64,000 nucleotides of DNA, from assembly GCA_916048055.1 (NCBI GenBank), contig CAJZHL010000004.1:248001-312000 (forward strand), written 5' to 3'. Both the position numbers and the translations under genes were made by a program. Shown piece by piece: positions 1 through 12,300 of this stretch. Under the pieces are notes generated by a model. That model saw only the letters and a program-made list of their open reading frames with translations. It had not been told where the DNA came from and searched no databases. Position 1 is the first letter of the stretch, and each line of letters starts with the position of its first letter. The DNA is from Pedinophyceae sp. YPF-701. Lineage: Eukaryota; Chlorophyta; Pedinophyceae.

Positions 1-431
1 CAGATAGCGAGTAGATACGAATGCGTACGGCCGCTCCGGTGATGGGCACTGCGGGGTCGGGCTGTGCGTGCGTGCGTCGTAGCGCGGGCACCTCCTTCTA
101 GACAGACATAGAGAGATAACAAGCCGCGCGGTGAAGCAGACTCCCCCCCCTCTCCCTCCGTGCCGGCACCGCGCCGTGCCCGTTCCTCGCGCTTGAGCCT
201 CGATCACCGCCACGCAGTCTGCGCGTACTCGACCGCTGTCGTTGCTGCTGGGCCCCTGCCCATGTTGTTGCTGTGGATGGCCCGCGTTGGATGCGCGTCT
301 GCTCGTCTGAATGTTCCTCACACAATCTGAATGTCTCCGCACAACCCGCGGCCCCGCGCTCGGCCGCGCCGTGCTGCGCGCCGCCTCCCGCTCCGGCCCC
401 GCACTGCGTGGTTATACCAGCAGCGCGGCAA
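1..431. other. 5' edge, no gene seen
   Basis: No reading frame here carries a recognisable domain. It lies downstream of the biotin carboxylase stop on the minus strand, so it should hold that gene's 3' UTR and possibly the promoter of something outside the window. It contains only short GTGCGTGCG-type runs. Confidence 0.4.
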
Positions 432-2926
432 TCACCTCTTCTTGATCTTGTCCAGCACCACGTTGTGTGGCTTCTCCTTGGGCGGGATCGCGAGGTCGTC
501 GAAGTACGTGGGGATGAACGACGTCGTGCAGTTGCCCTTGACGAACTCCGGGTGCATCATGATGTTCTGCAGCGCGATTCAATAATAATAATAATAGCCA
601 ACAGAGTTTGTCAGGCGTCGGTTGAAGCGACCAAACGCGGTGAACGGCGCCCGCAACGAACGCGGACGCGCAGGCATACGACGACGTGCGCAGCTGCCGG
701 GGTCGCAGCGAGCGAGTCGGCTCCGCGTGCGTCATTACGTCATTACGGCGCGGGGTGGGTGCGCACCATGTGGTAGGGCACGGTGGTCGGCACGCCCGCG
801 ACGGTGAGCTCGCTCAGGGCGCGGTGCATGCGCGTGATGGCCTCGCGCCGGTCCTTGCCCCACACGATGAGCTTGCCGAGCAGGGAGTCGTAGTTCGGCG
901 GCACGACGTAGTTGGGGTAAATGTGGCTGTCCCAGCGCACGTGCGGGCCGCCCGGGGACAGCGTCGTGTGGATCTTGCCGGGGCCCGGACGGAAGTTGTT
1001 GAACGCGTCCTCGGCGTTGATGCGGCACTCGATGCTGCGGGGCAACGCGACGCAACTCCACGTGAGCAAGCAGCGTTGCACGCACGCACGCACGGCGCGA
1101 ACGTTTCGTTTTCGGCGCGACTCGCGTGCTCCTAGCGCACCTGTGGCCGTTGATCTTGATGTCCTCCTGCGTGAAGGACAGCTTGTGGCCCATCGCGACC
1201 TTGATCTGTTCCTGGACGAGGTCCACGCCGGTGATCATCTCCGTCACGGGGTGCTCCACTTGGATGCGCGTGTTCATCTCCATGAAGTAGAACCCCTTCT
1301 CCTCCCACAGGAACTCGATCGTGCCGGCCCCCACGTACCCGATCGACTGCGCCGCCTGCACTGCGGCTCGGCCCATCGCCTCGCGCGTCGCCTCGTCCAG
1401 CACGGGCGACGGGCCCTCCTCCACGAGCTTCTGGTTCCGGCGCTGGATCGAGCAGTCGCGCTCGCCCAGGTGCACCACGTTGCCGTGCTTGTCCGCCATG
1501 ACTTGGAACTCAATGTGCCGCGGGTTGATCACGAGCCGCTCGATGTACACGTCGCCGTTCCCGAACGCCGCGAGCGCCTCCTGGCTCGCCTGGTTCAGCA
1601 GCGGCAAGAAGTCCTTCTCCTCCATGCACATGCGCATCCCGCGCCCGCCGCCGCCCGCCGTGGCCTTGATCATCACCGGGAACCCGATCTGCGCGACCGT
1701 CTCGAGCGCCTGCTTCTCGCCCTTCACGAGCCCGTCCGACCCCGGCACGACGGGCACGTTGGCCGCGATCATCGTCTCGCGCGCCGTCGACTTGTCGCCC
1801 ATCTTCCGAATCTGCTCCGGCGTCGGCCCGATGAACTCCAGACCGTGCTCGCGGACCATCTCCACGAAGGTCGCGTTCTCCGAGAGGAAGCCGTAGCCCG
1901 GGTGGATCGCGTCCGCGCCGCACGACACCGCCGCGGCGATGACCGTCGGCATCGAGAGGTAGGACTCCGAGGAGGCCGCCTCGCCGATGCACACCGCCTC
2001 GTCCGCGAGCTGCGTGTGCAGGCAGTCCTTGTCGACCGTCGAGTACACCGCGACGGTCTTCAGGCCGAGCTCCTGGCACGCCCTGATCACGCGCACCGCG
2101 ATTTCACCCCTGCAAGCACAGAGACGCAAGAGAGGGAAGTCACGCGGGTGCGGGGCGCTGGGGAGCCGGACGGGCGGCGCAGGGAGGCGGGGGCGCGCGT
2201 CGCACCGGTTGGCGATGAGGACCTTCTTGATGTCGCGGAGCGGGACGTCGCCAGAGTGGGCGCGGACGGAGCGGGGGCGCCGGGACGCGGAGCGCGCGGC
2301 CGAGGGGGCGGCGATGGTCGCGCCCGCCGGCTTCTGGGCGGAACGGGCGCATTTCGCGGCCGAGGCGCGCGGAGCGGCCGCGAGGGGCGCGGACGCGCGG
2401 GCCTGCTGGGGGCGCCCGCCCACCTGGAGGGGCGCCTGCGAGGGGCGCGCGGGGCGGAGCTGGACGTTTGGAAGTGGATGTGCGGGCGTGCACGAGGGGA
2501 GAGCACTCCGCGGGAGCGGCGCGGCGCCGCGCGGGGAGCCGGGGCGACGGGTGCGGGCGTTGGTGGCTTGACTGTTGCCCCCGAGGGGCTTGCTGGGCGC
2601 CGTGCGGGACTCGAATGTATGATGGGGCGCGTGGAATGGTGGTGTGGAAAGGTGTTTGGGCGAGTCGCGGCGGACCCACGGGCGAGGCGGGGCCGGGCGT
2701 GCGTCGGCAGCGGTTGTGTTGCCCCGAAGTGGGATGGATGGGGCCCTTGGGCGCGTCAAGGGGATCAGGCGGCCGATGCTGGTGCGGAAGGGGCTATCAA
2801 TATCTCGATGTTCGTCGAGACGATCTACATTGGCCCTTGCGGTGGCCGCGCAGGCGGCACCGGGGCGATATCGGCTCCATCGTCGACGGAGTGACCCACC
2901 TGCGCCACAGGAGCGAGCGAGTGCAT
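432..2926 (-). CDS. accC: Plastid biotin carboxylase (ACCase subunit AccC)
   Basis: Catalyses ATP-dependent carboxylation of biotin on the carrier protein, the first half-reaction of acetyl-CoA carboxylase in plastid fatty-acid synthesis. Predicted exons: 2926-2900, 2459-2206, 2109-1141, 1034-767, 566-432; all phases agree and give about 550 aa, close to plant CAC2. Seen in order: [18 protein letters not shown] at the N-terminal fold, [10 protein letters not shown], the Gly-rich ATP loop [40 protein letters not shown], the [14 protein letters not shown] active-site segment, [12 protein letters not shown] across an intron, and a C-terminus ending DKIKKR. About 90 Ala/Arg/Ser/Pro-rich residues precede the catalytic start and look like a transit peptide. 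The first exon (MHSLAPVAQ) is inferred from phase and a CAG/GTGGG donor only; the rest is firm. The separate, prokaryote-type subunit argues for a primary-type plastid rather than a multidomain cytosolic ACCase. Confidence 0.9.
581..596. repeat. (AAT)n microsatellite in accC last intron
   Basis: Five AAT units next to the 3' splice site of the final accC intron (567-766). An AT-rich island like this is rare in such a GC-rich window, and it sits where a branch point/polypyrimidine region would be expected. Confidence 0.6.
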
Positions 2927-3689
2927 TCCTCTTGCGACTCCCTGGAGCCCAAAGATCCAAGATCGGGGAGGCCGGCCGCGCCGCCGCGCGCAGGCAATGT
3001 ACGCGGCTGTCGGGCGACCACCAGGCAGAGCCCTGCGGTCAGGTGACATCCCCGCCTCGAAACCGCCGCACGAAACGCTCCAGCGCCCCACACCTCACGC
3101 ATCAACACCAGATGCGGCGTATGCGCACGCGAATTTCCCGGCGCACGCCCTCGTGCGTCTCCAGCCGGCGTTTGCCTGCCCAGCAACATTGGTGTCCCGG
3201 ACACGGCCCCCCGGAGCGCGCTCCCGATCGCGCGAGCGCCGGTCCACGCAGCGGGCGCTTTCCGGCAACGCATCGGCGGGGTCGACGGGCCATCGGAGGC
3301 CTGTTCCGCCTCTCAGTCGCTGCTGTCACACACAGTCATTGTGGACGCGTGCCCGGCGTCGAACCGGCGTCGGTGGGCGATCAAACCACGCGAGGACGTA
3401 GCCCATAGCCCGCTGCGGCCCTGCGCCGGGTCGCAACCACGCCCCCCTGCACACGTCCCCGCCCCGCCCGCTGTCAGCCTCGTCGGGGGCGCCTCCCCGC
3501 GCCGTTCGTCACTGCCGCGCCGCCGCGCCCTCACAGCGCACATCACCTCCACTGAGCTGTAGCCCGCACGGAAACAGACGCCGCAGCGACATATTCCGTT
3601 CATTCCCAACGCTTCCCGCTCGGTGACCGCCTCGCACGCACTCGCGGGCACCGCACGAGTGCGCGAGCGCCAGCAGCTGCCTGGACGCC
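2927..3689. promoter_or_regulatory. Divergent spacer accC / AAA ATPase
   Basis: The two flanking genes are transcribed away from each other, so this 0.76-kb stretch should carry both promoters. No TATA-like element or other motif stands out. Open frames here have Arg/Pro/Ala-rich shadow composition. Confidence 0.4.
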
Positions 3690-6642
3690 ATGGCCGCGCC
3701 CGCCGCAGACACCGGGCCCCAGGCGAGCTTCTGGGCCAGCACCAGCTGGTTCACAGGTTGCACAGGTGCGCGCGGACGCGGCAACTGACGGGGCCGTGCT
3801 CCGCTGCCGGCCCCACATTCCCAGCCCCCGCCGCGCAGCCCCGGACGCCCCCCGCGGCCCCGTGCCCATCCCGCTGGTTCGAGTCGACGAAAGGGCGCTG
3901 ACAGACGCGTCCGCGCTGCACGGAACCGTCAGTTCGCCCCGGCAGCGGCCCTCGTGCGCCCTCCACACAGCATCATGCCGCGTCCCCAGCGCCTCACCCG
4001 GCCCGTCCGCGCCCCACGCCCCTGCAGCGGGTCCCTCGATCGAGCCCTGCCGCGACCTGTCCACCGGCGACCACCCGGTCCCGGAGCCCACCGCTGCCCC
4101 CGGGCCTGACCCCGAACACGACGCATGGCTGGAGCAAGCCGTGCCCAAGGTCGGCGGCGCCGCGGCCCAGTCGCGCTTCGGCGGCACCTGCCACATCCCG
4201 ATCTTCCACAAGGCGCCCGACGGCGGCGCGCCCGTCGCGTCCGAGTCGCGCAAGCGCGCGCACCGGGTCGAAGAGATCCCGCGCGGCGCCGCCAGCGCCC
4301 CGCAGCGCACCCAGGCGCCGCCGCGGGCCGGCGTGAACGCCATGACCGGGTCCGCGCTGCCGGCGCCGATGCCCGGCGTGCCCCGGCGGTGCGCGGAGGG
4401 CGCGGCGCCGGTCGCGGTGCGTCCCGGGAACGAGGCACGCTGGGAATTCGATTTTGCGGCGTGGGCGTGGGTCCGCGTCGAGCGCGGCGCCGAGGCGGAC
4501 ACCGCGCGCGCGGAGCTCGCGGCGCGCAAGTGGGGCGCGACCGAGTGCCGCGACGCGCTCCGCGCGTCCGTACGCGCCGCGGCGCCTGCTGCAGGACGTG
4601 CGGCGAGCCCCGACGCGGCGCGCGCGCCGCCGCGGAAGGTCCGGAAGGTGCCCAGCGAGCACGAGGTGTGGGGCAGCGGCGACGCGCAGTCTCCGAGGGT
4701 CGCGGGGCGCTCCGAACAGAAGCGCGAGCTCCGCGAGGCTGTGTTTCTGCCGCTGTTGCGCCCCGGCCTCGTCCGCGCGCTCGGCGTGGCGCCGCCGACG
4801 GGCGTGCTGCTCCACGGCCTGCCGGGCGCCGGGAAGACCGAGCTCGCGCGCGCCGCGGCCCACCAGGCGGGGGTGTTCCTGAAGGAGGTGCCGTGCGCGG
4901 AGATCGCCTCCCGCGGCGAGAAGGGGCTCGAGGCGCTGCACCGCGCGTTCCACGTCGCGGCCGCGAACGCCCCGTCGGTGCTCCTCCTCGACGACGTCGA
5001 CGCGCTCGCTCCGTCTGACAAGGCGTCCCTGAGTCAGTCGCCCGACGCGGCGTCCCTCGCCACCGAGCTCTCCGTGCTGCTCTCGCGGCTGCGCAGCGGC
5101 GCGTTCGACGGCACGGCCGGCGCGGCCCGCGACGTCGCGCCGCGCGTCGCCGTCCTCGCGACCGCCACCGCGCCCGCCCGCGTCGCGGCCTCGCTGCGCC
5201 GCGCGGGACGGTTCGATCGCGAAATCGGGCTCGGGCAGCTGCCGCGCGGGGACCGCCGCGCCGTGCTCGACGCCATTCTCGCCCGCGCGCCGCTCGCGCC
5301 GTGCGTCGACCTCGACGCCGTCGCTGGGCTGACTCAGGGCTACCTTCCGTCGGACCTGGAGGGGTTGTGCGGGGAGGCGGCGCTGCGCGCGGTGTCCAAG
5401 GCGGCCGACGCGTACGAGGCCGCGGTCGACGCGGACGGGCCGCCGCCGCACGTGCGCCTGACCGCCGAGCACTTCGCTGCGGCGCTCCGCGTGGTGCGGG
5501 GCCCGGCGGCGCTGCGGGGTTGGGCGGTCGCGGAGCGGCCGGACGTGGACTGGGACGACATCGGCGGCCTCGAGGCCGTAAAGGCGGAGCTGTGCGAGAT
5601 GGTCGAGCTCCCGCTGCGGCATCCGGAGAAGCTGGACCGCTACGGGGTGCGTGCGAGCCGCGGAGCGCTGTTGCACGGGCCGCCCGGTTGCGGCAAGACG
5701 ATGCTCGCGAAGGCCGTCGCCGCGCAGTGCGGCGCGTCGTTCATCAGCATCCGCGGCCCGGAGCTCCTCGATCCGTTCCTGGGGGAGTCGGAGCGGGGCG
5801 TGCGCGAGCTGTTTGCCGCCGCGCGCAACTCAGCGCCCTGCGTGGTCTTCTTCGACGAGGTCGACGCGATCGGCGGCGCGCGGGGCGCGCAGGACTCGAC
5901 CGTCAGCGACGGCATCGCGGCGCGCGTGCTCAACCAGATCCTCGTCGAGCTCGACGGCGTGGGCGACCGGAACGGCGTGTTTGTTCTTGCGGCCACGAAT
6001 CGCCCCGACGCGCTCGACCCGGCGCTCGTGCGCCCCGGCCGGTTCGACTCGGTGGTCGAGATCCCGCTGCCGGACGCGGCGGGGCGGCTTGCGGTGCTCC
6101 GTGCGGCGTCGCGGAGGATGCCGCTCGCCACCGACGTCGACCTGCAGGCGCTCGCCGACGCGACGGACGGGGCGTCGGGCGCGACGATGGCCGAGGTGTG
6201 TCGCCGCGCAGGCATGGCGGCGCTGCGCGACTTCATGCGGGCCGGCACGGGCGACGTCGTCGCCGCGCAGCACTTTCAGTCTGCCATGGAGTCTTTCACT
6301 CCCCCCCCCGCCGACGCCCCCGCGGCCGACCCCGCGGCGCGGACGCCGTGCGGCTCCTGCGGGTGCACCTGCGCCTCGGAGCGCGACGCGCCGCCGCTCG
6401 ACCCGTCCAGCGAGCCCCAGCTGGCTGCCGCTGAGAGGCAGCTCGGCTCGGGCGGCGCGGCTCTGATGCGCAAGCTGGTCCAGCAGGCCGTCGTCCGCAC
6501 GACCGCCGCGGCCGAGCAGGGCGAGGCGGCGCAGCTCCGCCGCCAGGTCAGGGCGCAGGAGGCCTACGTGAGTCATCTGCAGGAGCTGTTGAAGCAGGCG
6601 GGCGTGGCGGTGCCGGACCCGGTGCAGGTCGGTGACCGCTGA
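3690..6642 (+). CDS. Double-AAA ATPase, CDC48/AFG2/NVL-like
   Basis: A type II AAA protein with two ATPase modules. D1 has Walker A LLHGLPGAGKTEL and Walker B VLLLDDVDAL. D2 begins VDWDDIGGLEAVKAELCE and has LLHGPPGCGKTMLAKA, PCVVFFDEVDAIGGARG, the sensor/arginine region ATNRPDALDPALVRPGRFD and a typical lid. After D2 comes a Cys-rich stretch (CGSCGCTCASE) and a coiled-coil tail rich in Gln/Ala/Leu ending VQVGDR, which standard CDC48, AFG2 and NVL proteins lack as far as I know. The start is uncertain: ATG at 3690 opens MAAPAADTGPQ and splices in phase from 3756 to 3839 or 4028; the single long frame then runs to 6642. Subfamily cannot be fixed by eye. D2 wording (NSAPCVVFFDEVD) resembles NVL, but no nucleolar N-domain is visible. 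Likely role: substrate unfolding/remodelling by a hexamer. Confidence 0.82.
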
Positions 6643-6926
6643 TGTGAGCGAGACCGATAGGGATTTGTTCGGGCCGCGCCTCAGTCCGCTCGGTTCGGCA
6701 CGAGGATCGGAACGCGCGGAGCTCAAAACGCCCTCCACGATCCTCGTTGTTCGTGCGAGGATCGTGAGGGGCTTCGTAAGCTCCGGCCACACTGCGAGCT
6801 TCGGAGCTTCACACGACAACCTAGCATTCTCGGCGATCGACGGACCGCGGCGACGTGATGAGAGTCACCGACACCTGCCCACAACGGCACTCACAGCGGC
6901 TGCAGAGGCGCTCCCGCCGCGCGCGC

Positions 6927-8673
6927 CTAGATGCGCTGCACGTACGACGCGGCCTGCGACGCGTACCGCACCCACCGCGACGGCTTGTAGTTGCGGTCGT
7001 TGGTCATCACCTGCAGATACCGCACCGCGAGCCCCGACGCCGCCCACGTCGGGACGGTGAACTGCAGCGACACGGGCCCGACCTGCCGCCGCGTCGCCGC
7101 GCCCACCTCCGCCGCGAACGTAATCACGCACCGCAGCGACACCTCCGTGCCCGCGGCGACCTTCTTGGACGTCCACACGCACGCCTGCTCCTTCTCCAGC
7201 CACTCCCCGGGCATCCGCGAGCTCTGCTCGGGGAAGCTGACGCGCGTGGCGCCCGGCGGGACCGGGATCCGCACGGCCACGCCGCTCGCGAACTTGCCCT
7301 TGGGCAGCGTGCAGCGCACACGCAGCGCCACGTCCATGCGGTTGCCGCCCGAGATGTCCGCGGACGCGACCGCGCGGAACGGCGGCGGGAACTCCGCGGA
7401 CGTCCTGTAGTTCATCACCGCGAACTGCACCGCGCGAGACAAGGAACCACTCCGTCCGTCGAGAACATCAAACACAACATGCGCAGCCGATCACTCCATG
7501 CGTGCGCGGCGGCAGCGCCGCTGTGTCTCGTCCCTCGACTGGACAGCCCCGGGGCGGGCTGCTCCGGGCGCGGCGGCCGCGTCCGGCGTCGCACGGCGCC
7601 CGGGCGGGCAGCGGCGCGCGCTTACCTCGCCCTCTGGCGGCGTCAGCACGATCGTGCGCTCCGTCTCGAAGGTGTCGAGCTGCGCGCGCGGGTGGAAGTT
7701 GCAGTCGTCGAGCACGACCGCCGTCGACGCGCCGTGGCCGTACCCGCCCGCTCCGGAGCCCCGCCCGACCACGAGGTTGGGCGACAGCGCAATGCGTATG
7801 GGAACCATGCTGGTCAGGAAGCTGCGGACCGTGACGGCGCCGGAGATCTCCCCGAGGACCATGAGGCCGTTGGGGTCGAACGTCGCGCTGATGCGCTCCA
7901 CGACGTCCACGTAGATCTCTTCGCGCGACCCGTCAGTGCGACCCGTCGACAACACGGACTTGGCCGCGGCGACGGGGCCGCGGACGAAGCCGGCCGCGGC
8001 GCCCAGGGCGGACGCGGGCATGACGGCCTTGGGCTCGGTGAGGACGAGCGGGCGCAGCGCCTCTGCGGAGCGCGGGCGCGTGTGGAGGGGGGGCTGTGAG
8101 GGCGAGGGGGGGGGGTGTGGGTGGGTCGCGGGCTGGGGAGTGGTTCGCACCGGTGGTTGTGAGCTGCGGGAGGCCCATGTCGACCGCCTCGTCGACGATT
8201 TCGTAGCACAGGGAGAAGTTGAGGCGCAGGGCCTCCTCAGACAGCACCCCGCAGAAGTCCTTGAGGAGGACGGCGAGGCGGTGCAGGAGCTCGAGGACCT
8301 CCGTGGCGCTCACGTTGAACTTGGTGGTCGCCAGGAAGTGCAGGCCGGCCTGCGCGCGCGACGCTAGGCAGCGAGGGCGTGCTTAGTGCCGCGCGTGGTG
8401 CCGCAGCTGGGGCTGCATCGACCGGGGGCGCGCGCCCGCAGGTGGTGTCGCGGCAGGGGATCGAGGGCTGGCGGCGGGAGAGCTCACCGTGGTCAGGTGG
8501 ATGAAGCTGGCGCCGTGGTGCTGGAAGACAGGAGGGGCCTGCTCGCCGTCTTGCCCCCAGAAGCGCACTTTGCGGAAGAAGGTCTCGTGGGCGTTCTTGG
8601 GGACGTTGTCGAGGTAGTCGCGCCGAATGATCGGGTCGCCGCGCAGGGACAGCACGAAGAGCTGGCTGATCAT
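6927..8673 (-). CDS. AP4M1: AP-4 adaptor complex mu subunit
   Basis: Medium (mu) subunit of adaptor complex 4, which sorts cargo at the trans-Golgi independently of clathrin. Predicted exons: 8673-8488, 8349-8151, 8062-7626, 7424-6927. All phases agree and give 439 aa, against about 453 in human AP4M1. The N-terminal longin-like part starts MISQLFVLSLRGDPIIRRDY and has HHGASFIHLTT joined across an intron to AGLHFLATTKFNVS. The linker holds EEIYVDVVERISATF, the standard opening of the mu-homology domain. The C-terminus ends RWVRYASQAASYVQRI, matching the conserved W-V-R...Y-x-x-R-I ending of AP-4 mu. The short extra segment in the first domain (DNVPKNAHETFFRK) is typical of AP-4 rather than AP-1/2/3 mu. 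AP-4 sigma, beta and epsilon are not in this window. Confidence 0.92.
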
Positions 8674-8764
8674 GGCCGGACCCTGTGAGCGCGCCCACGC
8701 GCGCGCTCCCTAACTAACGATCGACGAAACTCCAATTATCGAGCTATTGGTAGGCGGAGCTCGC

Positions 8765-8932
8765 CTAGTCGCGCTTCGCTCCGGCGCTGGGCCGCACGAG
8801 ACGGAGGAGGAAGCTCACTATGTTGTGCAGGATGATAACCGCGGGGATGAAGCTCACGACAGCGATGAGGGCCAGGTAGAAGTCCGACAGGGGCATGGGG
8901 ATCTCCAGCCCGACGATGGGAAGCTTCGCCAT
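8765..8932 (-). CDS. Small single-span membrane protein, unknown
   Basis: A 55-residue ORF with a genuine ATG, beginning MAKLPIVGLEIPMPLSDF. One strong hydrophobic segment (FYLALIAVVSFIPAVIIL) is followed by a second amphipathic hydrophobic part and a basic tail ending AGAKRD. Composition differs sharply from the Arg/Pro/Ala-rich shadow frames around it, which is the main reason for calling it real. I do not recognise a family. It lies 91 bp upstream of the AP-4 mu start on the same strand and diverges from CCP5, so it may be its own short gene. It is too short for confident homology by eye. Confidence 0.5.
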   Translation of the reverse strand: MAKLPIVGLEIPMPLSDFYLALIAVVSFIPAVIILHNIVSFLLRLVRPSAGAKRD

Positions 8933-9325
8933 GACCGCCGTGACTGCAACCGGGCAAGGTCTCGCGCCAAAGTCCTCGTGAACAAACCGACCGCGCGCGT
9001 GCGACGTAGCAGCACGGGAACGCACGCTCTGTCCGGCCTGGCGGGCAGCCCTAGATGGCGAGTGCGCGGCCGCGTGCGACCCGCGCCCAACCAGGGAGCA
9101 GCCAGCAAGGGAGGGCTGTCGGACATCCTGCTGACTGCGAGAGCTGGTGCCTGGGGCGCTTCCTTGGATCATTGCGGCCGCGTCGGGCCCTGCGCGTCGC
9201 AGACAGTGCGAACGCAAGTGCCTCGCAGGCCCAAAACCGCCCGCACATCGGCGGAAAGAGACGAGCGCGGAGCCCAAAGGGCTGCAGGCTCTCCCGGACC
9301 AGAATGCGCCGATAGAGGGGAGGCC
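8933..9325. promoter_or_regulatory. Divergent spacer small membrane ORF / CCP5
   Basis: A 0.4-kb stretch between two divergent starts. It should contain the CCP5 promoter and 5' UTR. No distinct element is visible. Confidence 0.35.
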
Positions 9326-12300
9326 ATGGCCGACTACGCGACGGGCCTGCACCGTGTCTTCTATGGCTCGGTGCAGGAGCCCGAGCCGCTCAAGGAGCTG
9401 CAGGAGCGCCGCTGGCAGGTGCGCAGTGAGCATCGCTCCCCACTATCAAGCGCCCTGGCTCCCCGGCGCCGTGCCAGCGCGTGATTCGCGCCCGCACCTG
9501 CCCTCCGCGACAGTCCCTCGCGCCGCGCGCCGCATCCTGCACGCGCGACCGGCGCGGTTCGTCGGCAGCCCGGCCCGCGCCCCCACCATCGCCGGCAACA
9601 AGTTCGGCCGCGCGCCGCCGCGCTCAGGCGCGCTCGCTCGCAGACGACGCGACTTTCCGACCCCGCGCTCGATGCCTCGCCGCGGGCGCCCGTGCGGTCG
9701 CGCGCGCGCCCCGCACAGGCCCCGCAAGCGCTCCGAAGCCGCTTGAGCTTGCGCTCCACCTCCCGGGCCCGCCGCGGCCCGCCGCGGCCGGTTCGGCCAC
9801 GCGCGGCGGCGGCTCGCGCCAGGGAACGAGGCAGCGAGCAATGCGCGCCCACAGTTCTGCCCGCGGGCCGCGTCGCTGGCCCTGGGAGGCGCGCTGAGCA
9901 CTCTTGAACGGAGGCGCGGGTTGCGCTCGCACGCGCGCAGGTGAAGCATCTTTCGATCGCGGCGGACTGGGACTCGGCGAACCTCGCGAGCGCGCGGCTC
10001 GGGCCGAACAACACGGTCGTCCTGGGCACCCTGCGCGACAACCACGGCACCGCGCAGGAGACAGGCAACCGCTCTTGGTTCTACTTCTCCGTCGAGGGCC
10101 ACGCCGCCGCCGAGCACGTCACGTTCCACATCACCAACCTCAACAAACAAAAGTCCCTCTTCGTCACACACGTGCGCCCACACGCCGCCCGCCGTGCCCC
10201 ACACCCCGCCGCGACGACCCTGCTGTTGCCCGCCCCCACGGCCCGGACCGCCGCGCGTCGCCGCAGGACCACCGGCCCGTCTTCCGCCTGAAGGGGTCGA
10301 CGTCCTGGGAGCACCTGCGCTTCCGCGTGAAGTACCGGCGCAGCGACACTGGCGGCGAGATGACCTTCACGCACCGCTTCACGAGCGCGAAGAAGCACTA
10401 CTTCGCCCTCTGCTTTCCGTTCTCCTACGACGACAACGCCACGCTGCTGCGGCGCACCACGGCCCTCCTGCGGGCGCACGGCGCCACCGTCACCGCGCCC
10501 CCCGCGGGGCGTCTCGCGCAGTCCCCCGCGCCCTCGCCCGCGCGCGCCTCGCCCGTCCCCGCCGCGCTCCGCAACAACACCGACCCGTCCAAGTCCGTCC
10601 CCGCCGAGGCGCTGCGCTCCCGCATGGACGCCATGTCAGACGCGAGCTCCTGCAGTGAGCAGGAGGACTCTGACAACGAGGGGGGGGGGTCGAGCAGCGG
10701 CGCGGGGACGCAGGAGGGGGAGTCGCGCACGGCGTCGTCGTCGCGGCGGGGCTCGATGGAGCGCCCGGCGACGAGCCCGCCGCTGCCGGCGGCGGGGAGC
10801 GACGGCGGCCACGTGCAGGGCTTGCAGGGTGTGGGGTGGCACGGCGGGGGCGTGGCGGCGCCGCCGCGCGCGGCCGCGGCGCGCGGGGCGGTCTCGCCCG
10901 GCGGGAGGCTGAGCAGCGAGGCGGCGGGGGTGTTCTTCCGGCGCGAGGCGCTGGCAGTCACTGAAACGGGAATGCGGGTGGAACTGCTCACGATAACTGA
11001 GGCCGGGGGCGGGCTCACGGACGTGGGCCCGGGCGTCGCGCTGCACCCGTCGGGCCCGAACATGCTGCCCGACCAGCGGCCCTCAGACGGCCACACCGGC
11101 CTGGGGGTGTGTCCGGAGTTCCCCGGGAGGGCTGTCGTCGTCGTCAGGTGCGCGCGCCCGCGGCACGTGCCCGCGGACGGCATGCCCGCGTGTACCGCAG
11201 CCTGCCGCTCATCCGCCCACTCCCTGTCGGTCCCCGACGTCGCGGAGCACGCCTCCCGCTGCGCGTACGTCCACCGTGTCGCTTTTCCCGGTCGGGCGCC
11301 GTGTCCGTCGCTCCGCTCGGGCACGCAGCGCCGCGATCTTCATGCTCCGGCCGCGTCCTGCGTGTTCGCAGCGCGAGGGTGCACCCGGGGGAGACGCCGG
11401 CGAGCATGATGATGAACGGCGTCATCGAGATGCTGCTGCGCCCGCACGACCCGCGCGCGGTCGCCCTCCGCCGCAGCTTCGTCTTCAAGCTCGTCCCGAT
11501 CCTCAACCCCGAGGGCGTCCGCGCGGGGCACTTCCGCCACGACCTGCACGGCGTCAACCTCAACCGCGCCTACCGCAGCCCCGACCCGCACACGCAGCCG
11601 CAGATCCACGCCCTCAAGGCCCTCCTGCTGCACTACGCGCGGCAGGACCGCCTCGGGCTGTACCTCGACCTCCACGCCCACGCGAACAAGCGCGGCATCT
11701 TCGCCTACGGGAACTCGTTCGACGACGTGGAGCGGCAGGTCGAGGTGCTGACGTTCGCGAAGCTGTGCGCGCTGAACTGCCCGCTGTTCGACGTGAACGG
11801 GTGCAACTTCTCCGAGCGGAACATGCGCCTGACGGACAAGAACGGGGACTCGAAGGAGGGCTCCGGCCGCGTCAGTCTGTTCCGGGAGACGGGGCTGGTG
11901 CACATCTACACGGTCGAGGCGAACTACAGCACGACCGTGCAGCAGAACATCACGCCCGACGCCGTCGGGCGGCCCGGCGCGGTGTCGCCGCCGTGTCGCT
12001 CGTCGGCGCCCGAGCGCTTCACGGCGGGATCTCTGATGAGCGCCGGCCGCCACCTCGCCGTGTCCGTGCTGGACCTGCTCGGGGAGAACCCCGCGTCGAG
12101 GTGCGGCCGCGCAGCAGCGACACCGAGTGCTCCGTGCGACTCACAGACCCAGAAACAAGTCCCGGGCCGCACATCTGCCTGCTCGACTGGAGCTCGCGAG
12201 GCGAAGCGACCACGCACCCGCTTTTTCTGCGCCGATTCCGTGCAGGCTGCCATACTCGGAGTTCGGCGCGCTCTCGGAGCTCAAGGGCTGGCTCCGGAAG

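Noticed and set aside
735-2960. One long 741-codon frame taken as a single biotin carboxylase ORF
   Set aside because: It runs through introns: the conserved core drops out of frame after GHR and at PYHM, and correct splicing restores the family C-terminus at 566-432.
3335-3415. Possible tRNA: GGTTCGACGCC string on the minus strand
   Set aside because: The T-loop-like TTCGACG has an imperfect stem and no matching acceptor stem, D-arm or anticodon arm upstream.
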